Source of the DNA: an uncultured Collinsella sp.
GTDB lineage: Bacteria; Actinomycetota; Coriobacteriia; Coriobacteriales; Coriobacteriaceae
Assembly: GCA_934621295.1 (NCBI GenBank)
Contig: CAKTVB010000004.1
Location: 1 to 64,000 of the forward strand
Length of the DNA stretch: 64,000 nt
Direction of reading: 5' to 3'
Part shown: piece by piece, positions 34,026 through 46,418 of the stretch
Position numbering within the stretch: the stretch's first letter is position 1
Layout: the number at the start of each line of letters is the position of its first letter
Position numbers and translations under genes: made by a program
The notes under the pieces: model-generated
Told to the model about the DNA's origin: nothing
Databases searched by the model: none
What the model saw: the letters and a program-made list of their open reading frames with translations, nothing else

Positions 34026-34727
34026 CTACGTTCTATCGCGTATCCTCTTTACGTTTCGGTTCATGAGGTGTCGGCCAAGATGTCGGTAGGCGAACACCTT
34101 TATTGCAGACATTGCCTGGCCATGTTCTTGCAGCAGGTCGTCTGGACAGTCGTAGATTCCAAGATCGCGGGTGATGCCTTCGCTTTGGATATAGGTGTCG
34201 TTGCGGTCGAAGTCAATCGGCGGATGCTTGAAGTCCTTGACGGCAACGCCGTAGCCGCAAAATGGGCCGGCACATTCCGGGTGGGCTGTCTGCAGGTTTC
34301 CCAGATAGCCTTTGTCGAGGATGAAGCCTTCCAGCTCGTACCAGCGTCCGTCGAGAAAGACTTCGACCCAGCTGTGAAGGATTTCTTGCGGCGCGTTGCG
34401 ATAGACGATGCCGGTCATGGCGCCCTTTTGCAGCTTTTTGTCGATCATAAAGCCGTGGAGCCGACAGGGGATGCCGCAGGGGCGCAGCAGTGCCATGAAA
34501 AGCGTCCCCTTGGTGTTGCATTGGCCAAAGCCGTCGGCGAGGACGTGCGACGCAGGGATGTTGTCGTCGATGTTATAGCCAAACAGTACCTCGTCGCGTA
34601 CGAAGTTGTAGATAGCCCGCATTCGCTCTGTTTCAGGCAGTTCGCTCCAGTTGCGCTTGTGAATCAGCGCCTGAATAGGGGCACTGCCGTAGTTAAGCAT
34701 CGATGTTTCCCGCAGGTATCGCTCCAT
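34026..34727 (-). CDS. Transglutaminase-like cysteine protease-fold protein
   Basis: A 233-residue protein with the transglutaminase core: Cys in GFGQCNTKGTLFMALLR (about residue 70), His in EILHSWVEVFLDGRW (about 118) and an acidic residue in YELEGFILDKGY. There is no signal peptide, so it is cytoplasmic. Start at the ATG at 34727; the longer frame reads into the palindromic repeat and is not coding. Many such proteins are peptidases or isopeptidases; no specific role can be given. Confidence 0.75.
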   Translation of the reverse strand: MERYLRETSMLNYGSAPIQALIHKRNWSELPETERMRAIYNFVRDEVLFGYNIDDNIPASHVLADGFGQCNTKGTLFMALLRPCGIPCRLHGFMIDKKLQKGAMTGIVYRNAPQEILHSWVEVFLDGRWYELEGFILDKGYLGNLQTAHPECAGPFCGYGVAVKDFKHPPIDFDRNDTYIQSEGITRDLGIYDCPDDLLQEHGQAMSAIKVFAYRHLGRHLMNRNVKRIRDRT

Positions 34728-34817
34728 GGCGCGCCCTTCTTCTCCTGGCTTTTGCTCATTGTACGGAAAGAACTGCCTGGGTCTATCGTGGACGGGCGTC
34801 GGTTTGGATGCAGGCGA

Positions 34818-35012
34818 CGAGTGGCGGTAAATCGTGCATTGCTCGGCCAATTCCGACTTCGGATTGGGCTTCGGCGCCAAAACGAGTGGCGGTAAATCGT
34901 GCATTTTGAAATGAGTGGCGGAGAAACGTGCAGCATCTTGCCGTTTTCGTCCCTGGGGCGTTTCAAAAACCGCCACTCGTCGAGAAATGTTCGAAAACCC
35001 GCCACTCATTTG
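34818..35012 (+). repeat. GTGGCGG palindromic repeat, copy 2
   Basis: The largest copy. Two opening units CGAGTGGCGGTAAATCGTGC (34819 and 34883), an inner ATGAGTGGCGGAGAAACGTG, the conserved core, and two closing units ACCGCCACTCG and CCGCCACTCATTT. It is nearly identical to copy 1 over the core. Confidence 0.85.
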
Positions 35013-35247
35013 GCGTCATTCAAGGTGGATACGTCAGCTTCTTGTGGGCGAGCCACGGCTCCGTGTACCCGAGCTGCATCATCCGCGAGCAATCTGCGAC
35101 TTCCTGCGATCGACCCACGGCTTCCCGCACCCGAGCCGCAGCATCCTGTGGGGACGTCGGCATTTCGTGTCTGAACTGCGGCATCCCGTGAACGCGTCAG
35201 TTTTCCATGTCTGGGCTTCAGCATCTGCTTCACCCATTTATTGGTTC

Positions 35248-35514
35248 GACATTACTGCGCAGGAAAAAGCCGCCATCGATCGTCTGTATGCCTTTGGCGG
35301 AATCGGCTTCCCCTTCCACAAGACGGCACTTTTACTCGATAGCCATAGCGACGGCGTGTACGATGCGGCAATCGCGCAGTACAAGGCTACGTGCGCGTAT
35401 TGCGAGTGGGAAGACCAGGGCATCGTTACCATCAGCGGTATGACCGAGCGCGACAGCATGGCAACGTCGCCCAAACTCGACGAGGTCCGTGCCCTTGCCC
35501 GCAAGCTTGCCTAG
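35248..35514 (+). pseudogene. NAD(P)H-dependent flavoprotein, C-terminal remnant
   Basis: An open frame without a start codon. DITAQEKAAIDRLYAFGGIG, then GFPFHKTALLLDSHSDGVYD and the YCEWEDQGIV...GMTERDSM block, match the end of flavodoxin-2/NADPH-FMN reductases. About two thirds of the protein is missing and the upstream DNA is palindromic repeat. It is probably a relic. Confidence 0.55.
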
Positions 35515-35619
35515 CGACGCATGTGAATGGGGCGTGCGGGCGGGGCCGAGTTTTTCTTCGCGCGTTCTTTGTTTGAGAAGGGCAAGGCTCTAGAGTCGTT
35601 GCGTCGATTCGTGACCAAA

Positions 35620-35747
35620 CGAGTGGCGGTAAATCGCTCATTTTTGGATGAGCGGCGGATAAACGTGCATCATTCGGTTGATTTTGCCTCCTAAAAGTTT
35701 CAAAAACCGCCACTCGTTGGAAAATGTTCGAAAACCGCCACTCATTT
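35620..35747 (+). repeat. GTGGCGG palindromic repeat, copy 3
   Basis: ACGAGTGGCGGTAAATCG opens, GATGAGCGGCGGATAAACG follows, the core is diverged, and ACCGCCACTCG plus ACCGCCACTCATTT close. The orientation is the same as in copies 1 and 2. Confidence 0.8.
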
Positions 35748-36172
35748 CGAGGCCGCGTATGGGATCGGTGCCTGGAGTTGTCGCTCGAAGTCGGCGACCA
35801 GGACGGGTGCCACGCCGTTACTCAGAACTACTGCCATGGGCTGCCGCCTGAAGCGTTGCTCGGGATTATTGCCCGATGCCGTGCCTGAGTCCGTTGCTCA
35901 AAGCCGACAGCCGGCGGCGCGGAACGCAGTGGTACCACCCCTCGCCCGGGCGCCCAAGGACGACATCGGCCCATTCACAGGCGCGACGATATTGACCCTC
36001 CTACTTGCATGTCGCGTCCAACAGCCCCATCGGCGGAAAACTCGCTTCCGTCTCGCAGATTCCTTCTTCACGGCAAGGGATAATGCACCCCCTGCCGCAT
36101 ATAATGAAACGGTGTGATACATGCGCTTGCAAGCACGGCGGCGCATTCCCATCGAACCAAAAGGAGCCCTGC

Positions 36173-37153
36173 ATGGATCCCAACAAGCGTCCCGACGACA
36201 TGGTGCGCATCACCACCCCCGAGCTTGCCCAGGCGTTTATCGACGAGCAGGTCGCGGCAATTCGCGAGCAGATCGGCGACAAGAAGGTCCTGCTGGCTCT
36301 TTCCGGCGGCGTTGACAGCTCCGTTGTTGCGGCACTTCTTATCAAGGCTATCGGCAAGCAGCTCATCTGCGTGCATGTGAACCATGGCCTCATGCGTAAG
36401 GGCGAGAGTGAGCAGGTCGTCGACGTTTTTAAGAATCAGATGGACGCCAACCTGGTTTACGTGGACGCTACCGACCGCTTTCTTGACAAGCTCGTCGATG
36501 TTGACGAGCCCGAGGCCAAGCGCAAGATTATCGGCGCCGAGTTCATCCGCGTGTTCGAGGAGGAGGCCCGCAAGGTGGGCGACGAGGTCAGCTTCCTCGC
36601 CCAGGGCACCATCTATCCCGACATCCTGGAGTCCCAGGATGGCGTGAAGGCTCACCACAACGTGGGCGGCCTGCCCGAGGACCTGCAGTTTGAGCTCTGC
36701 GAGCCCGTCAAGCTGCTGTTCAAGGACGAGGTCCGCGTGGTCGGCCGCGAGCTCGGCCTGCCCGAGAACATGGTCGAGCGCCAGCCGTTCCCCGGCCCCG
36801 GTCTGGGCGTTCGCTGCCTGGGCGCCATCACCCGCGATCGTCTTGAGGCGCTGCGCGAGGCCGATGCCATCGTGCGCGAGGAGATCGACAAGGCCGGTCT
36901 TACCATTTGGCAGTACTTTGCCGTCGTGCCCGATTTCCGCGCCACCGGCGTGCGTGAGGGCAAGCGCGCCTACGACTGGCCCTGCATCATCCGTTGCATC
37001 AACACCGTCGATGTCATGACCGCCGAGGTGCCCGAGCTCGACTGGGCGCTGCTCAAGCGCATCACCGCTCGCGTTACCGCCGAGGTCCCCGGCATTTGCC
37101 GTGTGTGCTACGATCTGACCCCGAAGCCCGTCGGCACGGTCGAATGGGAGTAG
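36173..37153 (+). CDS. guaA: GMP synthase, ATP-pyrophosphatase subunit only
   Basis: A 326-residue protein equal to the C-terminal two thirds of GuaA. The PP-loop LALSGGVDSSVVAALL is at about residue 41. VNHGLMRKGE, GTIYPDILES, the catalytic PFPGPGLGVRCLG and the dimerisation end RVCYDLTPKPVGTVEWE are all present. The glutamine amidotransferase domain is absent, so it must use free ammonia or a separate amidotransferase subunit, as in archaeal two-subunit enzymes. It makes GMP from XMP. AAAGGAG precedes the ATG. A strong terminator follows, so it is a single-gene unit. Confidence 0.9.
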   Translation: MDPNKRPDDMVRITTPELAQAFIDEQVAAIREQIGDKKVLLALSGGVDSSVVAALLIKAIGKQLICVHVNHGLMRKGESEQVVDVFKNQMDANLVYVDATDRFLDKLVDVDEPEAKRKIIGAEFIRVFEEEARKVGDEVSFLAQGTIYPDILESQDGVKAHHNVGGLPEDLQFELCEPVKLLFKDEVRVVGRELGLPENMVERQPFPGPGLGVRCLGAITRDRLEALREADAIVREEIDKAGLTIWQYFAVVPDFRATGVREGKRAYDWPCIIRCINTVDVMTAEVPELDWALLKRITARVTAEVPGICRVCYDLTPKPVGTVEWE

Positions 37154-37182
37154 CGAGCTTTCCGCTCTAACACGTAGCAACT

Positions 37183-37222
37183 AAAAGACGGACCCGACGC
37201 TTTTATGTCGGGTCCGTCTTTT
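37183..37222 (+). terminator. Terminator of guaA
   Basis: Sixteen-base perfect arms AAAAGACGGACCCGAC/GTCGGGTCCGTCTTTT with an eight-base loop. The T-rich right end serves as the tail. Confidence 0.9.
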
Positions 37223-37337
37223 GCTGTTGATATGGGTGCTGGGCGAGTGGATGCGGTCGCTTTAGGGCGTGCTATCAAAATGTGGATGCAGGCCTGTACG
37301 CCGATTTTCGCGTTTGGTCTTTTCTGCGGCAGCGTCG

Positions 37338-37510
37338 TTAGCAGCTTGAATCAGGGGAAGTTACCGTGACTTCGCTTGAGGACGCCTCCATCTCTTCACT
37401 CACCATATTTTGTGGCTCCGATTCAATTTCAGAGTTCTCGTCCTCATTGTCCGGGGTGGGAGATTCTCCGGCGTCAAGGGCGTTGACGTCATGGACGGGA
37501 CGAGCCCTGC
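37338..37510 (-). pseudogene. Possible acidic C-terminal tail, no start
   Basis: The minus strand has an open frame HDVNALDAGESPTPDNEDEN, then SEIESEPQNMVSEEMEASSS and a stop. It has the composition of an acidic, disordered protein tail but no initiation site and a stop just upstream. It may be a remnant or chance. Confidence 0.2.
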
Positions 37511-37543
37511 GTCAACAGCCACCGCTCGAGAGCGGGCTGGCTT

Positions 37544-37675
37544 CAAATGAGTGGCGGCTTTTCGAACATTTCTAGACGAGTGGCGGTTTTTGAAACGCTC
37601 CGGGAGCGAAACCTGCTGTAGGGTGCACGATTATCCGCCACTCGTTTCAAAATGAGTGATTTACCGCCACTCGTT
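37544..37675 (-). repeat. GTGGCGG palindromic repeat, copy 4 (reverse)
   Basis: AAATGAGTGGCGGCTTTTCG and ACGAGTGGCGGTTTTTGAAA open, the diverged core follows, then ATCCGCCACTCGTTTCAAAA and TTTACCGCCACTCGTT close. This is the reverse complement of the orientation of copies 1-3. Confidence 0.8.
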
Positions 37676-37738
37676 AAGGGCTGCGTTGGGAATTGACGCG
37701 ACGGCCCCGTGCACTATAGCCTTGTGCAAGAACGGACA

Positions 37739-37776
37739 GGGCCCCTTGCCAGCGGTTTTTTGCTGGCAAGGGGCCC
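37739..37776. terminator. Bidirectional hairpin downstream of the HerA-like gene
   Basis: Fifteen-base perfect arms GGGCCCCTTGCCAGC/GCTGGCAAGGGGCCC with a T-rich loop. It lies 58 bases past the end of the minus-strand ATPase gene. Confidence 0.75.
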
Positions 37777-37833
37777 GACTTTTGCCTATAGGATTTAGCT
37801 GTTCGCTCAGTTGCAGATTCTCGGTTCGTGCCC

Positions 37834-39402
37834 CTAGCGGCGGGTGCCGAAAAGCCCGCGGACGATCTGCGTGGCTGCGGTACGGCCCATGGATCCCAGG
37901 ATGCTTGTGGCAACGCGTCCCATGGCGTCCTTTTGTTTTTGACGCTCACGCTCGGCTGCCTTCAGCTGGCGTTCGGCCTCTTTTTCAGCGGCTTTGCGCT
38001 GACGTTCAGCTTCTTTCTCGGCTGCTTTTTGAGCTGCCTCCTGCTGCTTGGCAAACTCGGCCTTTTGCGCTTCAAGCTCGGCGCGCTCTTTGGCGAGTTG
38101 CTCGGCGGCGGCATTTTGTTCATGCTCGTCCAAGATTTTTTCGTAGGCGCTTTCGCGATCGATTACCGTGCCGTACTTGGCCATGAGCGTGGCCTGGCCC
38201 TGAATCACGGCGGCTTTTGCCTCCTCGGAGGCGGCGGCCATCAAGCACTGCGGGGGCAGCACCTTGGCATTCTCGACAATGGAAGGCTTACCGTCCTCAT
38301 CGAGGAAGCTCACGAGAGCCTCGCCCGTACCCAATTCCAGCAGGACATCTTCGCTCTTGAAGTTGGGGTTCGCGCGGAATGCTTCTGCTGCCGCGCGCAC
38401 AGCTTTTTGCTCGGCCGGGGTGTAGGCGCGAAGGCCATGCTGCACGCGGTTGGAGAGTTGGGCCAAGACCTCGTTGGGGATGTCGCTTGGGGACTGGGTG
38501 ATAAAGTACACGCCCACGCCCTTGGAGCGCACGAGCTTGACGACCTGGACAATCTTGCCGAGCAACTCGGCAGGCATATCCTTGAAAAGCAGATGCGCCT
38601 CATCAAAGAAGAAGACAAACTTAGGCTTGTCGAGGTCGCCGACCTCGGGGAGCTTTTCAAAGAGGTCGGAGAGCATCCACAGCAGAAACATCGAGTAGAT
38701 CTGCGGTTGCTGGATAATCCGCGTGGCGTTGAGGATGTTCACGTAGCCCTGGCCGTTGGTGTCGCACGCAAACCAGTCGGAGAGCTCGAGCGCGGGTTCA
38801 CCAAAGAACGTGTCGCCACCCTGATCTTCGACAGCGAGGAGCGCTCGCTGGATGGCGCCCACCGATTGGGACGACACGTTGCCGTATGTGGTGGTGTACT
38901 CCTTGGCGTGCTCTCCCACATAAGCGAGCATTGAGCGAAGGTCTTTCATGTCGATGAGCAGCATTTGTTTGTCGTCGGCGATACGAAAGACGATGTTGAG
39001 TACGCCCTCTTGGACTTTGGTGAGACCGAGCAGACGGGAGAGGAGCACCGGACCCATGTCAGAGATGGTAATGCGCACCGGCAGGCCGCCTTCGCCGCTC
39101 ATATCCCAAAAACGTGTTGGGCAGCCGCGGTAAGTAAAGCCCGCAAGACCGAATTTCTCGATGCGCTTCTGCATGTTCTCGGAGTCGATGCCCGCCTGGC
39201 ACATGCCGGTGACATCACCTTTGACGTCGGCCATAAAGACAGGAACGCCTGCTTGCGAGAAGCCCTCGGCCATAACCTTGAACGTGACGGTCTTGCCCGT
39301 GCCCGAGGCGCCGGCGATAAGGCCGTGGCGGTTTGCCTGGTTAAGGAGCAGGTAGCAAGGGTCGTCACCCTGTGCCATCCAGATCTTGTCGTTTTGAAGC
39401 AC
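37834..39402 (-). CDS. HerA-like helicase/ATPase (DUF853)
   Basis: A 522-residue ATPase. Walker A IAGASGTGKTVTFKV is at about residue 30, Walker B KFVFFFDEAHLLF at about 263 and FITQSPSDIPNEVLAQLSNR (sensor region) at about 297. The C-terminal 100 residues are a long charged coiled coil rich in KEAERQ repeats. It fits the DUF853/HerA-like family of FtsK-HerA pumps. The start is GTG, after AAGGAGG. No NurA partner is adjacent. Its role in DNA processing is inferred from the family only. Confidence 0.85.
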   Translation of the reverse strand: MLQNDKIWMAQGDDPCYLLLNQANRHGLIAGASGTGKTVTFKVMAEGFSQAGVPVFMADVKGDVTGMCQAGIDSENMQKRIEKFGLAGFTYRGCPTRFWDMSGEGGLPVRITISDMGPVLLSRLLGLTKVQEGVLNIVFRIADDKQMLLIDMKDLRSMLAYVGEHAKEYTTTYGNVSSQSVGAIQRALLAVEDQGGDTFFGEPALELSDWFACDTNGQGYVNILNATRIIQQPQIYSMFLLWMLSDLFEKLPEVGDLDKPKFVFFFDEAHLLFKDMPAELLGKIVQVVKLVRSKGVGVYFITQSPSDIPNEVLAQLSNRVQHGLRAYTPAEQKAVRAAAEAFRANPNFKSEDVLLELGTGEALVSFLDEDGKPSIVENAKVLPPQCLMAAASEEAKAAVIQGQATLMAKYGTVIDRESAYEKILDEHEQNAAAEQLAKERAELEAQKAEFAKQQEAAQKAAEKEAERQRKAAEKEAERQLKAAERERQKQKDAMGRVATSILGSMGRTAATQIVRGLFGTRR

Positions 39403-39617
39403 GGGTCCTCCTTGAAGTTGACGGAAACTATCTCATTTTACCAGGGGGTTTCTAGCGAGCTGAAGGCGAGGTCGCTGGTGGGCGCATTCCTGGGCCGAGC
39501 GGCGGGGCATCTCTGTGTGCGTTTTATCAAAGAGGCGCCAGCCGATTCACGCGCCACCGTCCCTTTTCACCTGCATCTTTCCTGCTAGATTAAACCTTAT
39601 GGGGAAAGGAGCCGCAA

Positions 39618-40283
39618 ATGGACAGGATGCAAGACATCGTAAAGAAGTTTCCGTTTTGGGAGCATTTGTCTGACGATGAGCGTTCTCTTGTTTTAGAGCA
39701 ATCCGCCTTGCGCACCTTCGATGCGGGACAGCTCATTGGCGGCAGCGATAGCTCTTGCACAGGCGTCTTCCTCATTGTCCACGGCGGTATTCGTGCTAGC
39801 CTTCTTTCAGAAGAAGGCAAGGAAGTTACGCTGTTTCGGCTCGGTGAGGGGGAATGTTGCGTCACCACCGCGTCGTGCGTTATTCGGCAAATCTCCTTTG
39901 GTACGCTCGTGACTGCGACGCAAGAATCTACGCTCCTCATCGTTCCCATTGGTGTTTGTGAGCATCTTGCTTGCACTAACATCCATGTCAAGGTTTTCAT
40001 GCTCGAGGTAGAGGCGCAGCGCTACTCCCAGGTGGTCCGCGTGCTGCAGCAGATGCTCTTCAGACGCCTTGACCAGCGCGTTGCCGACTATCTGGTTGAG
40101 CGATGCCGGGCGGCGGAGTCGATGGAGCTCCGAATCACTCAAGATGAACTGGCGCGTGATATCAACTCTGCCCGCGAGGCGGTGACGCGCGTGCTGCGCC
40201 GTCTTGCCGATGAGGGCCTTATCGAGGCGAAGCGCGGGCGCATTCTTGTTCTGGATGTCGACGGTTTGGCGCGCCTGCCGTAG
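39618..40283 (+). CDS. Crp/Fnr-family transcriptional regulator
   Basis: A 221-residue regulator. The N-terminal cyclic-nucleotide-binding-like barrel (LRTFDAGQLIGG, then GVFLIVHGGIRASL) is followed by a C-terminal winged helix with ITQDELARDINSAREAVTRV as the recognition region. There is no N-terminal Fnr Cys cluster, but a CC pair lies at about residue 80 (GECCVTTASCV). GGAAAGGAG precedes the ATG. It sits before a rhodanese and a CoA-disulfide-reductase-like gene, which it probably activates under redox or sulfur stress (inference). Confidence 0.85.
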   Translation: MDRMQDIVKKFPFWEHLSDDERSLVLEQSALRTFDAGQLIGGSDSSCTGVFLIVHGGIRASLLSEEGKEVTLFRLGEGECCVTTASCVIRQISFGTLVTATQESTLLIVPIGVCEHLACTNIHVKVFMLEVEAQRYSQVVRVLQQMLFRRLDQRVADYLVERCRAAESMELRITQDELARDINSAREAVTRVLRRLADEGLIEAKRGRILVLDVDGLARLP

Positions 40284-40351
40284 CGATGGTTTTGCTGTGC
40301 TGCCTATTCACCCGTCGCTCGTCGCTTGCTTTCAAGAAAACCACCCATATG

Positions 40352-40364
40352 GTGACTTGGTCAC
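40352..40364. promoter_or_regulatory. GTGAC-TTG-GTCAC site, possible Crp/Fnr operator
   Basis: A perfect 5-base-arm palindrome 68 bases before the rhodanese gene. GTGA/TCAC half-sites are those recognised by Crp-type helices, though the spacer is shorter than the classical six bases. Confidence 0.4.
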
Positions 40365-40432
40365 GGAACTGGCCTATGTCTTCCGGGCATACTGGCATCA
40401 AGCGATAGGACAAGCGAGCAAAGGAGCTCATC

Positions 40433-40753
40433 ATGGGATTGTTCGATTTATTTGCTGGGGCGGATATCAACAAAGGTGTTGAGGAGTGCCATGCGACCGA
40501 AGGTGCGGTATTGATCGATGTGCGCGGCGCCGATGAGTATCGGCAGGGACATATCCCCGGGGCCGTCAACATTCCCCTCGATAGCATCGACCGCGTGCTT
40601 GCCGAGTATCCACAGAAGGATACACCGCTGTTTGTACATTGTTTGAGTGGCGCTCGCAGCGGTCGTGCCGTGAGTTTTCTTCAGCGCGCGGGCTACACGA
40701 ACGTGAAGAACATTGGCGGAATCAATGGCTACAGTGGAAAGGCGGTGCGTTAA
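40433..40753 (+). CDS. Single-domain rhodanese sulfurtransferase
   Basis: A 106-residue rhodanese. LIDVRGADEYRQGHIPGAVN and the active-site loop VHCLSGARSGRA (Cys at about residue 69) are clear. GCAAAGGAGC precedes the ATG. It is two bases before the large oxidoreductase gene, which carries its own rhodanese domain, so both probably move persulfide sulfur in one pathway. Confidence 0.9.
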   Translation: MGLFDLFAGADINKGVEECHATEGAVLIDVRGADEYRQGHIPGAVNIPLDSIDRVLAEYPQKDTPLFVHCLSGARSGRAVSFLQRAGYTNVKNIGGINGYSGKAVR

Positions 40754-40755
40754 CC

Positions 40756-42447
40756 ATGAAGGTGGTTATCGTGGGAGGCGTTGCCGGCGGCGCATCGGCG
40801 GCAGCGCGCTTGCGCAGGCTTGACGAGCAGGCAGAGATTGTCGTTTTCGAGCGCACGGGCTACGTATCCTATGCCAACTGCGGATTGCCATATTTCATTG
40901 GCGGCGTGATTGAGGAGGAGTCTGCGCTCACGCTGCAATCGCCCGAGGGCTTTTGGAATCGATTCCACATTGCCGTGAAGACGAGCCACGAGGTGACCGC
41001 CATTCATCCCGATGCGCATACGGTTGACGTTCGCAACCTGCTCACCGGCGAGGAATTTGTCGAGACATATGACAAGCTGATTCTTTCGCCTGGCGCGCAC
41101 CCGATTCGCCCTGAGCTTCCGGGAATCGATTCGGATAAGATCTTCAGCTTGCGAACGGTCGAGGACACGCTGCATATCCATGACTACGTACAAGAGCATA
41201 GGCCGAAGAGCGCTGTGGTGATCGGCGGAGGTTTTATCGGCATCGAGGCTGCCGAGAACCTGCGCGACCTGGGCCTTGCGGTGACGCTTCTGCAGCGCCC
41301 TCGTCAGCTAATGAACAACATGGATTACGACATGGCAACGCTGCTTCACACGGAAGTACGCGAACATGGCATCGATTTGCGTCTTCGTGCCGACGTGACG
41401 GGCTTTGAAGAAGCCGATGGCCATGTGGTCACCCATGTGGCGGGCGACGATTCTATCGTGGCCGATATGGTGCTGCTCGCTATCGGCGTTGCCCCCGAGA
41501 GCCATTTGGCAAAGGAAGCTGGCATCGAGCTGGGCATCAAGGGTTCCATCGTGGTGAACGACCGCATGGAGACATCTGCTCCTGACGTATATGCCGTGGG
41601 CGATGCCGTGCAGGTCAAGCATCAGGTGACAGGCGGGGACGCAGTGATTTCCCTTGCGGGTCCCGCCAATAAACAGGGGCGTATCGTCGCCGATGTGATC
41701 TGCGGCCTAGACAGTCGCTATCAGGGATCGTTGGGCTCTTCGGTGATCAAAGTGTTCGACTTGACGGCTGCAAGCACGGGTCTTTCTGTGAAAGCGGCGT
41801 GTGCGGCAGGTATTGATTGCGAGAGCGTTGTGCTGTCGCCCGGATCGCATGCGGGCTATTATCCCGGAGCGACGCCCATGACCATGAAAGTCGTGTTTGA
41901 GAGGGAAGCCTTGCGCCTGCTGGGTGCGCAGATTGTGGGCGTCGATGGCGTCGATAAACGCATCGACGTGCTGGCGACGGCAATCCAGGCCGGTATTCGG
42001 GCCGATAAGCTCAAGGATTTGGATTTGGCTTATGCGCCGCCATATTCTTCGGCAAAAGACCCGGTGAACATGGCTGGTTTTATGATCGAGAACGTTGGCT
42101 CAGGCATTCTCAAGCAGTGGCATTGGGAACAAGAGCCGGATTTGCCGCGCGACGGTAGCGTGCAGCTGCTCGACGTTCGCACGGTTGCCGAGTATGGCCG
42201 CGGGCATATTGACGGCTTTATGAACATCCCTGTCGATGATCTGCGCGATCGCCTCGGGGAGCTTGACGTAGCAAAGCCTGTTTATGTTATTTGCCAAAGT
42301 GGTCTTCGCAGCTACATCGCTTGTCGCATTCTCGCTCAGCATGGCTTTGACTGCTATAACTTCTCGGGCGGTTATCGTTTCTTTGCTGCTGTGACTAAAG
42401 ACCATCGTGGCAGCGATAACGTGATGCCATGCGGATTGGAGAAGTAA
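40756..42447 (+). CDS. FAD-dependent CoA-disulfide reductase-like protein with rhodanese domain
   Basis: A 563-residue protein. FAD motif VVIVGGVAGGASAAARLRR lies at the N-terminus, the active-site Cys in SYANCGLPYFIGG (about residue 44), the NAD motif VVIGGGFIGIEAAENL near 156 and FAD-contact SAPDVYAVGDAVQV near 275. The C-terminal 110 residues are a rhodanese domain with catalytic VICQSGLRS. This is the architecture of CoA-disulfide and CoA-persulfide reductases. It probably reduces CoA persulfides or polysulfide with NAD(P)H. It is translated right after the stand-alone rhodanese. Confidence 0.9.
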   Translation: MKVVIVGGVAGGASAAARLRRLDEQAEIVVFERTGYVSYANCGLPYFIGGVIEEESALTLQSPEGFWNRFHIAVKTSHEVTAIHPDAHTVDVRNLLTGEEFVETYDKLILSPGAHPIRPELPGIDSDKIFSLRTVEDTLHIHDYVQEHRPKSAVVIGGGFIGIEAAENLRDLGLAVTLLQRPRQLMNNMDYDMATLLHTEVREHGIDLRLRADVTGFEEADGHVVTHVAGDDSIVADMVLLAIGVAPESHLAKEAGIELGIKGSIVVNDRMETSAPDVYAVGDAVQVKHQVTGGDAVISLAGPANKQGRIVADVICGLDSRYQGSLGSSVIKVFDLTAASTGLSVKAACAAGIDCESVVLSPGSHAGYYPGATPMTMKVVFEREALRLLGAQIVGVDGVDKRIDVLATAIQAGIRADKLKDLDLAYAPPYSSAKDPVNMAGFMIENVGSGILKQWHWEQEPDLPRDGSVQLLDVRTVAEYGRGHIDGFMNIPVDDLRDRLGELDVAKPVYVICQSGLRSYIACRILAQHGFDCYNFSGGYRFFAAVTKDHRGSDNVMPCGLEK

Positions 42448-42489
42448 GGCCTTTTTGGGCAACTTTGAACGAGGGCTGTCGTGAACGAG

Positions 42490-42675
42490 CAGCGGGTTTT
42501 CGAACATTTCCAGATGAGTGGCGGTTTTTGAAACGCCCTCGGGACGAAATCGCCTAGATGATGCACGTTTATCCGCCACTCATTCCAAAATGAGTGATTT
42601 ACCGCCACTCGTTGAGGCTCGGACATCGCCATTCTTGTTCGGCGTGACCAAAAGCTGATTTGCCGCCGCTCGTTG
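42490..42675 (-). repeat. GTGGCGG palindromic repeat, copy 5 (reverse)
   Basis: GATGAGTGGCGGTTTTTGAA, the core, TTTATCCGCCACTCATTCC, TTTACCGCCACTCGTTG and an extra unit TTTGCCGCCGCTCGTTG. It is located directly after the CoA-disulfide reductase-like gene. Confidence 0.8.
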
Positions 42676-42962
42676 GGGGTCGGAGCTGACGCGAGGCCGT
42701 GGCCGGAGTCCTGTTTTGGACCGCTGCGAGACCGGTTTCGCAGCGCCGCTGGTACCACTGAAGAGTTGGCACCAACTCAGGGTCGGCACCAACGCGGGGC
42801 CTGGAGCCAATGCAACGCCACAAACGATTCAATCCTCCAACCCACTGCCAATTCTCCTGCTAGTGTGTATGACAAAGACAAGATAGGGTAGGAAAAGTCG
42901 CATCAAATGCGAACTGTGGGGGAGAGCGGGCGAGCGAGTCCGCACGGGAGAGGCTGCCGTCC

Positions 42963-46202
<3,240 letters not shown>

Positions 46203-46418
46203 GCGCGCCGGCCGGGCGGCGATGTCGCGCGGCCACCGTGCCGTTAGGCGATGCTCCAAGCCGGGCGTACGAGCAACAGCGCGGAGAATGGGTTGAAGAG
46301 TGATTTCCTGAGCATCGGGACCCCTTTCTTGCGTTGCCATGATTCTATGCGACGAGATACCGTCCGTTCCCCTATGTCTCCTTGCTATTTCCTTGTTTTG
46401 ACAGACACAATGAACAAT

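Noticed and set aside
34820..35010. The GTGGCGG repeats considered as a CRISPR array
   Set aside because: Units are inverted as well as direct, spacing is irregular, and there are no unique spacers or cas genes.
39403..39617. A possible small gene between the HerA-like ATPase and the Crp/Fnr regulator
   Set aside because: Open frames here lack starts with ribosome-binding sites; the 215 bases are best read as divergent promoters.
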